64,000 bases of DNA from the IMG/VR virus record IMGVR_UViG_3300044974_001280, positions 124,001 to 188,000 of that record; one strand, written 5' to 3'. The stretch's first letter is position 1; every line of letters starts with the position of its first letter. The notes beneath the pieces were generated by a model. It made no database searches. It was not told the origin of the DNA and saw only the letters and a list, made by a program, of their open reading frames with translations. The stretch comes from a virus. The position numbers and the translations under genes were made by a program. Shown here in pieces: positions 56,052 through 63,661 of the stretch.

Positions 56052-56978
56052 ATGAAAAAATTAGTTTTAATTAGTTCTCATTGTGATTCAGAAGAAAAAA
56101 GAAAAGTTCTAAAAATTAATTTGGAACTTTTAAGGCAAATAGACACATCTATTTTGCTTTATTCGTCTATTCATCTGGAAAGAGACATTCTAAACTTAGT
56201 TGATTTTTATTTTTTCAACCCAAATAACCCATTAAAAGAGGATTCTTCTAACCTTTTTTGGAAAGAAGAATTTTTTGGAGCGAAAAAAATTAAATTTTAC
56301 AGATTTTGGAGAAATAACCGTTTTGCTGGGTTTTCTCAGGTTCTGAAATTAGTTCAACTTGCAAGGATTCTAAATTATGACATGAATTATTTTATGCTAT
56401 ATGATTTGGTCATCGATAATCAAATTTTAAATTTCATCAAATACAAAAACCAAGAATCTTTTTTTGCTTTTAGAACAACCGAAAATGGAAAAAAATTAAT
56501 TAATGATTGTGCTTCCCAATTTTTTTCCGTCTCACAATCAAAATTAGAAAATCTAGAATCTGAATTTATTTGGGAAAGATGTTTGGAGTTTGATTGTGCG
56601 GAACACTTTTGGGCAGATCTTGCCCAAAAAATTAATGTTTCAATTAACAGGGATTTTATTATCGAAGATCATATTTACACTTTTCGTAATTGGCACGAAG
56701 ATTTTTACAATTATTCTCCCTGGCAGGAATTCAAAATTTATTTCTCCAAAAATGTTGGCACCGCAGATCCCCAACACTGTTTGGTTTACGATGTGAAACA
56801 ACCCTTGGAAATCTTTATAAGAAAGGATAACGATATCCAAAAGATGACAATATCAGAGTTCCAACAATTTGAGATTGATCCTAGTTTACAAAAATTCGAG
56901 TTTTGGAGAAATGGTAAAATTTTTGACGTTTTGGATCAAGCCGAAAAGTTTCCAGGAGGAGGATGGGAATTTGTATGA
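56052..56978 (+). CDS. Glycosyltransferase-like protein, family A paralogue 3
   Basis: A 308-aa paralogue of 45859 and 51922: KKLVLISSHCDSEEKRKVLK, LELLRQIDTSILLYSS, then ILNYDMNYFMLYDLVIDNQI at the strand where the first paralogue has E-C-D-N. A beta-rich C-terminal domain follows. The stop overlaps the ATG of the next glycosyltransferase (ATGA). Very AT-rich codon use. Confidence 0.5.
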   Translation: MKKLVLISSHCDSEEKRKVLKINLELLRQIDTSILLYSSIHLERDILNLVDFYFFNPNNPLKEDSSNLFWKEEFFGAKKIKFYRFWRNNRFAGFSQVLKLVQLARILNYDMNYFMLYDLVIDNQILNFIKYKNQESFFAFRTTENGKKLINDCASQFFSVSQSKLENLESEFIWERCLEFDCAEHFWADLAQKINVSINRDFIIEDHIYTFRNWHEDFYNYSPWQEFKIYFSKNVGTADPQHCLVYDVKQPLEIFIRKDNDIQKMTISEFQQFEIDPSLQKFEFWRNGKIFDVLDQAEKFPGGGWEFV

Positions 56979-57964
56979 AAAGAGCTTTTATTACACATGC
57001 CACTGAAAATTATCTAGACATAGCCAAAAATTTAGCTACAAGTATAGAACTCTTCTCTAAATTTCCTATTATTGTTTGCGGTGTAAATTGCTCTCCTGAT
57101 GCGTCCCTTTTCTTTAAAGGACTGGAAAAAGTTATCTTTAGAAATTTAGATCTAGAACTGGATGAAGACTACCTAGATAATTTTACTCATCAAGCTAATG
57201 GTAATTTTTACGTTACCAGAGAAAATCCAAAAATTTATAAAATTTTATGTGCTAAGACTATGGCTATGCAGCTGGCTTTAGAAGAAGGTTTCGAAGAGCT
57301 CTGCTACTTAGATTCGGATTGTATAGCTTCTCCTATAATCGACGAAATGTTCGATTGGATGCCCATCGTAAAAGACTACCCAGTTTGCACGGAGGGCATT
57401 CATCAATATATGATCATAGTCGAGCCAAATGGGTTTGAAAGAGGAAATCCATTTGAAGGGTGCTGGCCAAAGGCCGATTTAACCAAAACCCTAGAATGGC
57501 CTTTAATGCAATTTTTAGAAATGCCTGCGGAATCTAGGGGAACCTACAGAACAACCAACGTTATACTCTGTAATTCATCTTGTTTGAATTTTGTTAAAAC
57601 ATGGAGGGAATTCTGTTTTCTGCTTCCCAAATTGAAAATTAGTTTATCTAGGGTTGCCGCTTTTCACGAAGAGACAATCTACAACGTTTTATCGTGGAAA
57701 AAAACCAACGAAGGATTTCCACTATGCTATATAAATTTAAGAGATGGGATCAACACGGTTTGTCATTTTTATGAAGAGGGACATCCAGGATTTTCCACCT
57801 GGATGTCGGAGGAAAATAAGGACTATTCTCTTAATTTTTATAGAATTCCTCCTTCTAAAAGGGACATCAAGGTTCTCCACGGCGAGAAAAGACCGGAAGA
57901 ATTTCTGAAAATTTTAGATTATTTGAAACATCTCCAGCAATCTAATTATTTTAACACTTTATAA
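56975..57964 (+). CDS. Glycosyltransferase, GT-A type with DSD motif
   Basis: A 329-aa protein. KRAFITHATENYLDIAKNLA begins a GT-A fold, with YKILCAKTMAMQLALEEGFE and LCYLDSDCIASPIIDEMF containing the D-x-D metal site. The later AAFHEETIYNVLSW could supply the acceptor-side acids. It resembles GT8-like enzymes or glycogenin-type transferases in outline. The ATG at 56975 overlaps the upstream stop, so translation is coupled. Confidence 0.7.
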   Translation: MKRAFITHATENYLDIAKNLATSIELFSKFPIIVCGVNCSPDASLFFKGLEKVIFRNLDLELDEDYLDNFTHQANGNFYVTRENPKIYKILCAKTMAMQLALEEGFEELCYLDSDCIASPIIDEMFDWMPIVKDYPVCTEGIHQYMIIVEPNGFERGNPFEGCWPKADLTKTLEWPLMQFLEMPAESRGTYRTTNVILCNSSCLNFVKTWREFCFLLPKLKISLSRVAAFHEETIYNVLSWKKTNEGFPLCYINLRDGINTVCHFYEEGHPGFSTWMSEENKDYSLNFYRIPPSKRDIKVLHGEKRPEEFLKILDYLKHLQQSNYFNTL

Positions 57965-57965
57965 C

Positions 57966-58700
57966 ATGGATCTTTCTTTGGTTGTTCACACGTGTGATTC
58001 GTACCATCAGTTTTGGTTTGGTATGTTGTATTCCTTAGACCTGTACTGGGATTTTGAAAAAATCCCTGTTTATTGGGCATCCGAAGAACGGAATGTCAAG
58101 GATTTTGAACTTTCGTGCAGGGGTCACCTCTTCAAGCCTAACTCCGCGATGCAAAGCATTTTGACCGGAAAGACGGATAAAAATGGATTTTCCACCAGAA
58201 TGAAAAAAACCTTATCCGAAATTACCTCAAAATGGATCATTTATCTCCAGGAAGATATGTGGCTAAAATCTTCTTTTCCCTATCCCGTTTTAGAACAACT
58301 TTTGCTGTTCGCAGAAGTCCAAAAGGCGGAATCCATCAAGATTCACACCAAATTACACTATTACGATGCCTACCGCCTAGATCCTACCCCTTACGTCATT
58401 AACAAGGTTAGGATCATGAAGCACAGTCAAGGAGAAAATTATCTCCACTCTCATAATGCAACTATCTGGAATAGAGAGTACTTAATCCAAAACATTGTTG
58501 ATGGAGAAGATCCCTGGACAAACGAGGTTGAAGGGTCTAAAAGAATGAGCAGCAAAGTTCACAATCATTATCACTATAACGTCCACTGGTATTCCCAGCC
58601 TGGAGTTTGTGATAAGGGCCAACCTTCAGCAGAGTATTACCTTATGGGTCCTATTTTAGATGACCTAATGAGCATGAAATTATCGTCCGAAAAATTTTAA
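57966..58700 (+). CDS. Glycosyltransferase-like protein
   Basis: A 244-aa protein starting MDLSLVVHTCDSYHQFWFGM, with WIIYLQEDMWLKSSFPYPVL giving an E-D metal-site candidate typical of a small family of capsular-polysaccharide and phage GT-A proteins. The end is histidine/tyrosine rich (VHNHYHYNVHWYSQPGVCDK). It follows the previous gene by 1 nt. It closes the glycan cluster. Confidence 0.6.
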   Translation: MDLSLVVHTCDSYHQFWFGMLYSLDLYWDFEKIPVYWASEERNVKDFELSCRGHLFKPNSAMQSILTGKTDKNGFSTRMKKTLSEITSKWIIYLQEDMWLKSSFPYPVLEQLLLFAEVQKAESIKIHTKLHYYDAYRLDPTPYVINKVRIMKHSQGENYLHSHNATIWNREYLIQNIVDGEDPWTNEVEGSKRMSSKVHNHYHYNVHWYSQPGVCDKGQPSAEYYLMGPILDDLMSMKLSSEKF

Positions 58701-58711
58701 AAATAAACAGC

Positions 58712-58993
58712 ATGCAAATCCCCCCTAAAAGAATCAGAAAGCCAGAGGATTCTCTGATGAAACATTATCAGGAACAATACGTCAGAAATCAAAACAAGTG
58801 GATTCGAAGATCCAAACTCTTGCCAGAACACTTAGATCAAGAATTTCTATTGGAAGGTGAAAAATACTGTCTTCGGGGTAGTACCAGTCCCGTTCAAGTT
58901 GTGGTTGAAAAAAAATCCACCTCCGAATACTTTATCATGTCCATTGATCCCGTTACAAAATCAATTTTAGGAGAGCCAGAAGTTGAAGATTAA
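58712..58993 (+). CDS. Unknown small protein
   Basis: A 93-aa protein. The first half is basic (RIRKPEDSLMKHYQEQYVRN), the second half beta-rich and acidic (VQVVVEKKSTSEYFIMSIDP). The stop overlaps the TTG start of the next gene by 11 nt. No family is recognised. Confidence 0.45.
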   Translation: MQIPPKRIRKPEDSLMKHYQEQYVRNQNKWIRRSKLLPEHLDQEFLLEGEKYCLRGSTSPVQVVVEKKSTSEYFIMSIDPVTKSILGEPEVED

Positions 58994-59189
58994 GATTCTT
59001 ACCACCTCGCCCAGAACACATCTGGAAGTTTGTTCCCTTATTAATCTTCATAAGGTTGAAATCTTAGAAAACAAATTTGATGAAGAAGGATTTTATAGTT
59101 TTTTTTTACTAGAAAGTCTACCTATCTACGTTGATGATTTTATTCTAATTCCCGACATAAAAGTTCACTGGAACAAGGAAATCCAGTAA
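58983..59189 (+). CDS. Unknown small protein
   Basis: A 68-aa protein, TTG start, overlapping the previous gene by 11 nt. Two strands flank a helix (KIKILTTSPRTHLEVCSLIN, FFLLESLPIYVDDFILIPDI). No family is recognised; the unusual start lowers confidence. Confidence 0.4.
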   Translation: MKIKILTTSPRTHLEVCSLINLHKVEILENKFDEEGFYSFFLLESLPIYVDDFILIPDIKVHWNKEIQ

Positions 59190-59207
59190 AAAATGAGTCC
59201 TGATGCA

Positions 59208-59215
59208 GATATATA
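59208..59215 (+). promoter_or_regulatory. Putative late promoter box GATATATA
   Basis: GCAGATATATAATC ends 9 nt before the ATG at 59225, an intermediate spacing. Confidence 0.55.
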
Positions 59216-59224
59216 ATCTCAGTT

Positions 59225-59626
59225 ATGGAAACTCAAAAACCGATTTCAGAGATCATCAGGGAGGTTTTACAGGATGAATTAAACTCTATGAGGGAAAGAT
59301 CTCCAGGCCACGATCTAAGGATCATCCAGATCAGCATGGAGGAACTCAAAGCAGCTCAGTCTGAAATGAAAAAAGATCTCTCGGAGCTAAAGAAAAAACT
59401 TCTGGATCCAGATGATGGTGTGATCGTCAAAGTAAACGAAAACACCAAATTCAGACTAGAACAACAGAGACAGAAGGAGAAAGATGAGGTTGAATACCGG
59501 AACCTCTTACTAGAACACTCTGACCTCATGAAGTGGAAAGGGGGGATCACCAAAGCTATGTGGATCTTTTTCACCACTTTGGTTGGGATTTTAGCAAAAA
59601 TCTTTTTCCTATCTGATACAAATTAA
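59225..59626 (+). CDS. Coiled-coil protein with C-terminal membrane helix, XhlA-like
   Basis: A 133-aa protein: coiled coil in residues 40-100 (EELKAAQSEMKKDLSELKKK), then a C-terminal transmembrane helix (AMWIFFTTLVGILAKIFFL). This tail-anchored outline resembles phage hemolysin XhlA-type lysis accessory proteins. Driven by a late box. A role in lysis is plausible but not shown. Confidence 0.5.
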   Translation: METQKPISEIIREVLQDELNSMRERSPGHDLRIIQISMEELKAAQSEMKKDLSELKKKLLDPDDGVIVKVNENTKFRLEQQRQKEKDEVEYRNLLLEHSDLMKWKGGITKAMWIFFTTLVGILAKIFFLSDTN

Positions 59627-59635
59627 AAAAACACC

Positions 59636-59821
59636 ATGTCAAATCCACAAACAGTTGCTCCAGACCCTAAACACACCACCGACGATAATTTCGTCAAGTG
59701 GTACGATCAAAGGGCTTACAGTTCGAAAGTTGGCTCTCTGGGTATGAAGCAGGCCACGGTTGGTAAGCTCATGAAGTTTGAAGAGTTCAAAAAGACTTTC
59801 TCGAGCCTCCAATCTAAATAA
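59636..59821 (+). CDS. Small protein with C-terminal packaging-like motif
   Basis: A 61-aa protein. The first 40 residues are polar (TVAPDPKHTTDDNFVKWYDQ). The end, GKLMKFEEFKKTFSSLQSK, again has F-x-x-F followed by basic residues at the C-terminus, like the proteins ending at 8633, 9806 and (minus strand) 38987. No catalytic motif. It follows the previous gene by 9 nt. Confidence 0.5.
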   Translation: MSNPQTVAPDPKHTTDDNFVKWYDQRAYSSKVGSLGMKQATVGKLMKFEEFKKTFSSLQSK

Positions 59822-59913
59822 TTTTTCTTTACAATTTCTTTCAATACCCTTGAAAAATTGAAATTTTTTGAATTTTTGGGCTATAAACAGGAGTTCATTA
59901 AAACAAATTTAAC

Positions 59914-60966
59914 ATGAAATTAAAATTGGAGTATGTTTGGTTAGATGGATATCAACCCGAACCAAATTTGAGATCAAAAGTAAAGATTTTCGATTATACC
60001 CCGTCAAATCTGAACACTCTTTCGCCCCAACACGCAAAACCTAGACCAGAAGAACTTCCAGAATGGTCTTTTGATGGAAGTTCCACCCGGCAGGCTGAAG
60101 GTAATTTCTCAGATTTGATTCTAAAACCAGTGAGGGTTTATGCAGATCCTCTCAGAATGGGCTTTTGCTATCTCGTAATGTGTGAGGTTCTAAATCCAGA
60201 CCGCACCCCACATTCTTCCAATACTAGAGCCTTGATCGGAAAGGATTCTCATGCTCTTTGGTTTGGGTTTGAGCAAGAGTATGTGCTCAGGTGGTTCAAT
60301 AAAAATAGTAATCGGCCGGTAGGATTTGAAAATTTCAACCCACCCGAGTCTCAGGGCAAGTATTATTGTTCAGTCGGTCATCCTTATTCCGCTGGCAGAA
60401 ATATTTCAGAGGAACATTTGGATGCCTGTCTTTCTTGTGGCATTCAGATCACAGGCACCAATGCCGAAGTGATGCTCGGTCAGTGGGAATATCAGGTTTT
60501 TGGCCAGGGAGAACAGACGGCCGCAGATGATCTTTGGATATCTAGATTTTTGCTCATGAGAATTGCAGAAAATTACCAGATCAAAGTTGACTTTCACCCC
60601 AAGCCCATGGGAGCAGAGGAAGATTGGAACGGATCAGGAATGCACACCAATTTTTCAAATAATAGAATGAGAGAAACAGGAGGGGAAGAATTTTTTAACA
60701 GCATTTGTCAAGTGCTGGAAAAAACCCACGATGTTGCTATTTCCCTCTATGGATCGGACAATCATCTGAGACTTACCGGCAAGCACGAAACCCAAAGCAT
60801 TTCGAAATTCAGTTGGGGTGTAAGTGATAGAGGAGCATCAATCAGAATACCCATTTCTACCTCTGATAAGTGGTTGGGTTATCTTGAAGACAGGAGACCA
60901 GGATCAAATGCGGATCCTTATAAAATCACCAAATATCTCTCCAACTCTCTCGAGGAATTAGAATAA
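59914..60966 (+). CDS. Glutamine synthetase, type II (GSII)
   Basis: A 350-aa, apparently complete GSII. EWSFDGSSTRQAEGNFSDLI (N-terminal beta-grasp), WFGFEQEYVL (first metal glutamates), GIQITGTNAEVMLGQWEYQV (the N-A-E-V-M-x-G-Q-W-E motif), NGSGMHTNFS (ammonia/nucleotide site), LTGKHET and DRGASIRIP all match. It joins ammonia to glutamate using ATP. GSII is common in eukaryotes and some bacteria, including Bacteroidota, but rarely reported in phages. A 92-nt upstream region without late box suggests non-late expression. Confidence 0.93.
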   Translation: MKLKLEYVWLDGYQPEPNLRSKVKIFDYTPSNLNTLSPQHAKPRPEELPEWSFDGSSTRQAEGNFSDLILKPVRVYADPLRMGFCYLVMCEVLNPDRTPHSSNTRALIGKDSHALWFGFEQEYVLRWFNKNSNRPVGFENFNPPESQGKYYCSVGHPYSAGRNISEEHLDACLSCGIQITGTNAEVMLGQWEYQVFGQGEQTAADDLWISRFLLMRIAENYQIKVDFHPKPMGAEEDWNGSGMHTNFSNNRMRETGGEEFFNSICQVLEKTHDVAISLYGSDNHLRLTGKHETQSISKFSWGVSDRGASIRIPISTSDKWLGYLEDRRPGSNADPYKITKYLSNSLEELE

Positions 60967-60975
60967 ACTAAATTC

Positions 60976-61287
60976 ATGTACGATTCCCACCCGCCGTTCA
61001 AAGAAGCACTTCAGTTCAAAGATAAAGACAGATTTTGGGAACTCTTCCGTGAAAAGATTACCGAAGCTGTAGAACAAAGGTATAATTTCGCAGTTCTTTT
61101 TACGATGGGTCAAGATTTCAACACGGATGGTCCCAGCTATTCCGTAATCATTGAGAAAAAAGACTATGAAAAATTCCTTGTCAACTGCCAACTCTGGAAC
61201 GAAAGGACTGAAAATTACGAGGCGTGTGGGCAAATAAAAAAAACTTTACAACTTCTAAAAAAATGGAAAACTCAGGATTTAGACTAA
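60976..61287 (+). CDS. Small protein with YEAC motif
   Basis: A 103-aa protein. The end, NERTENYEACGQIKKTLQLL, is a variant of the E-x-Y-E-x-C motif found in four other small proteins here. The first half has an alpha/beta outline. It follows the glutamine synthetase gene by 9 nt, so it may be co-transcribed with it. Confidence 0.5.
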   Translation: MYDSHPPFKEALQFKDKDRFWELFREKITEAVEQRYNFAVLFTMGQDFNTDGPSYSVIIEKKDYEKFLVNCQLWNERTENYEACGQIKKTLQLLKKWKTQDLD

Positions 61288-61487
61288 TCAGTTCACACTA
61301 CTTGAACGATATGAGAATAGAAAAGGGTGACATCTTAAGAGAGAAATCTTCCCAAAAAACTGTCAAGGTATTGAATGTACTTAAAAATAATGAAGGGAAA
61401 GTGGAGTTACTGGTGGAATATAATGCTCCAGGCTCTTTTGGAGTGCCCTTTCAAAAATCGCCGGATAGCTTTCAATTTCTGACCTAA
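61263..61487 (+). CDS. Unknown small protein
   Basis: A 74-aa protein beginning MENSGFRLISSHYLNDMRIE, then a small barrel-like pattern (GDILREKSSQKTVKVLNVLK, KVELLVEYNAPGSFGVPFQK). The ATG at 61263 overlaps the previous gene by 25 nt; an upstream in-frame ATG at 61224 would overlap more. No family is recognised. Confidence 0.45.
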   Translation: MENSGFRLISSHYLNDMRIEKGDILREKSSQKTVKVLNVLKNNEGKVELLVEYNAPGSFGVPFQKSPDSFQFLT

Positions 61488-61560
61488 AAAATTCTGGCAA
61501 GAAAGATTGCTGTAAATTGTCTTTTGCACTTTAAACTCAGAAAATTCATTCTGGTCAAAA

Positions 61561-61568
61561 CATATATA
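61561..61568 (+). promoter_or_regulatory. Possible late promoter box CATATATA
   Basis: AACATATATACTTC lies 14 nt before the ATG at 61583. The first base is C rather than G. Confidence 0.4.
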
Positions 61569-61582
61569 CTTCTGAATCAGAA

Positions 61583-61825
61583 ATGAAAAATCATCAGAAT
61601 ATAGACCGATTGAATAGGGCTTTAGAAGTCTATAGTGACATCGTAAAATTTGGCGAGAAAAGTCTTGCCTTTTCCCAGCGGGAAGAATGTATTAAAGTTT
61701 TAGAAGATTTCGAGGAATATGAAAAATGTATGGATCTTCATCAGATCCACCCAGTAGAGCGCACCCAGTCTAAACTGAAAAAAAATGATTCAGAATTTGA
61801 AAACCGAACCGAGGATAGAGCGTAA
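61583..61825 (+). CDS. Small protein with EEYEKC motif
   Basis: An 80-aa helical protein with VLEDFEEYEKCMDLHQIHPV, the shared E-E-Y-E-K-C motif. It overlaps the next gene by 41 nt in another frame; both carry the motif, so this is a pair of neighbouring paralogues. Function unknown. Confidence 0.5.
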   Translation: MKNHQNIDRLNRALEVYSDIVKFGEKSLAFSQREECIKVLEDFEEYEKCMDLHQIHPVERTQSKLKKNDSEFENRTEDRA

Positions 61826-62057
61826 GGTGTACGAAAAAGCCTTATCTAGAATGGAAAAAATGGGCAGCAGCGCCATTAACCATCCTCATCTTCTCGAAAA
61901 GAGAGAAGACATTAAAGCTAGTTTGTTGAGATACTATGAGTCGACAGAGGAGTATGAAAAATGTCAGTACATCACAAACTTTTTCGCCAAGCTGGAGAAA
62001 GATATTCTACTCAGTCAAATTTTAACCTTGACCAAAGAATCAAAAACCGAGAAATAA
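61785..62057 (+). CDS. Small protein with EEYEKC motif
   Basis: A 90-aa helical, basic protein with LRYYESTEEYEKCQYITNFF. It overlaps the preceding paralogue by 41 nt. Together with the genes at 29066, 36993, 60976 and 61583 it forms a five-member family in this window. No function is known. Confidence 0.5.
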   Translation: MIQNLKTEPRIERKVYEKALSRMEKMGSSAINHPHLLEKREDIKASLLRYYESTEEYEKCQYITNFFAKLEKDILLSQILTLTKESKTEK

Positions 62058-62111
62058 TTAGCCGGGATAGAAACAGTTTTAAGATTTACACTACAGTAAA
62101 AAAATTTATTC

Positions 62112-63647
62112 ATGAGTCAAATTTCACTCAAGGACCTAGCCGAAAAATTCTCAGAGGAAATCTGGTCTTTACACGGTCAAGGTTTTTCTCATACTGAGAT
62201 AGCCAAAAAATTGGTTTCCGAAAAATTTCTAAATCTGGGCACTTCGGCCATTGATTCTTTTAGAAGAGCAATCTCTGCCAAGCTGTCAGAAGAATTACCG
62301 GAAGATGTTCTAAGACAATCGATCGAGGAAAAATTCAGGCAGGAGGAAATTCCTCCTTCTATGGAATTAGAAATCGACAAAGAGGAGGAAAAAATAGCCC
62401 GGTCTGCCTACAAAAAATACAAGCACAACACCAACTACTACTATGATGAGGCAAAAGATCTCTATATAGTGTACATCAAGAACAAAGCCTATCGATTTAC
62501 CGGCACCATCATTAGGGACATGAAATCCCGTTATTCTTCTCTGACCGGCAGTGCAGAAACCATCAACGAAATCTGTCGGAATTTCGAAATACCTAGAAAC
62601 ATATTTACCGCCCTTAAATCTATTCTGGGCTGGACCCACGACTCCGAACCCTATACCGACGAAGAAATGTTCGTCCGAGACGAGGAAGAGATGGTTTCAG
62701 ATGCTCTACAAAAAAGAAAATTTTCATTCTTCCAGAAATACACCCGGCAAGAGGAAAAAATGATCAAAGAGGCAGCCTCAAATTGGTGGGCTTTTAAGGG
62801 TCTGGTTATCAATCCTTTGGCCGAAAAATTATCCCAGGTTTTTGCCCAGTACGAGGTTCCTAAATTGACCCTGCCTCCCGGAGAACCTCATTCCCTCGTT
62901 ATTTCTCCCTTTGATCTGCACTACGGGAAATATGCCTGGTCAGGAGAGGTGAGGGATGAATACAACCGTCAAATGGCCCGGGATTTATTACTCGGAAAAA
63001 CTGCCTCCATCTTGTCCGATGTTGTTAAGTATCAGATTGAGAAAATTATTATTCCTGTAGGATCCGATTTTTTTCATGTTGATACCCTCGGTGGAACCAC
63101 GACCAAAGGCACACCTCAGGACTGCGATGGTACTTTTATCCAGATCATGGTGGAGGGCCAGCAACTGATGGTAGAATTCATCGATATCCTGAGAGGGGTG
63201 GCTCCCGTTGAGATTTTATTAACTGCGGGCAATCACGACTTCAAACTTTCTCATGTTCTTTTGGAGTATTTGGGAGCCTATTATAGGAGCTGTGAAGATG
63301 TAGAGGTGATTAAATGTCATAAATTCCGTCAGTACTACGAATACGGTGAAAATCTCATGGGATTCACGCACGGTGACGGAACCAAACTTTCAGAGCTTCC
63401 TTACCTTATGGCCAGAGAAGCTCCTGATTTTTGGTCCAGAACCAAACACAGATTCTTCTTTACTGGACACCTGCATCATGAGATGGTGAAGGACTTCAAT
63501 GGGGTGAAGGTTTATCAAATGCCGAGTCTGTCTGGTTCTGATAGATGGCATCACCAACACGGGTTTGAAGGATCCAATAGAGCTCTTCAAGCCTATCTGA
63601 TTCATCCCTCCGAAGGCATGAAAATAACTTTTGTTGCCTCAGTTTAA
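62112..63647 (+). CDS. Calcineurin-like metallophosphoesterase with N-terminal helical domain
   Basis: A 511-aa protein. The C-terminal half has the five metallophosphoesterase motifs in order: SPFDLHYGKYAW (D-x-H), IIPVGSDFFHVD (normally G-D), LLTAGNHDFKLS (G-N-H-D), FTHGDGTK and FFTGHLHHEM (G-H-x-H). The first 100 residues are helical (EEIWSLHGQGFSHTEIAKKL) and resemble a helix-turn-helix. Phages carry such enzymes as putative nucleases or phosphatases; the HTH-like part suggests a nucleic acid substrate. The second motif has S in place of the G-D pair's usual order (G-S-D), so metal binding may differ slightly. Confidence 0.75.
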   Translation: MSQISLKDLAEKFSEEIWSLHGQGFSHTEIAKKLVSEKFLNLGTSAIDSFRRAISAKLSEELPEDVLRQSIEEKFRQEEIPPSMELEIDKEEEKIARSAYKKYKHNTNYYYDEAKDLYIVYIKNKAYRFTGTIIRDMKSRYSSLTGSAETINEICRNFEIPRNIFTALKSILGWTHDSEPYTDEEMFVRDEEEMVSDALQKRKFSFFQKYTRQEEKMIKEAASNWWAFKGLVINPLAEKLSQVFAQYEVPKLTLPPGEPHSLVISPFDLHYGKYAWSGEVRDEYNRQMARDLLLGKTASILSDVVKYQIEKIIIPVGSDFFHVDTLGGTTTKGTPQDCDGTFIQIMVEGQQLMVEFIDILRGVAPVEILLTAGNHDFKLSHVLLEYLGAYYRSCEDVEVIKCHKFRQYYEYGENLMGFTHGDGTKLSELPYLMAREAPDFWSRTKHRFFFTGHLHHEMVKDFNGVKVYQMPSLSGSDRWHHQHGFEGSNRALQAYLIHPSEGMKITFVASV

Positions 63648-63661
63648 AAAAAAATAAACAA

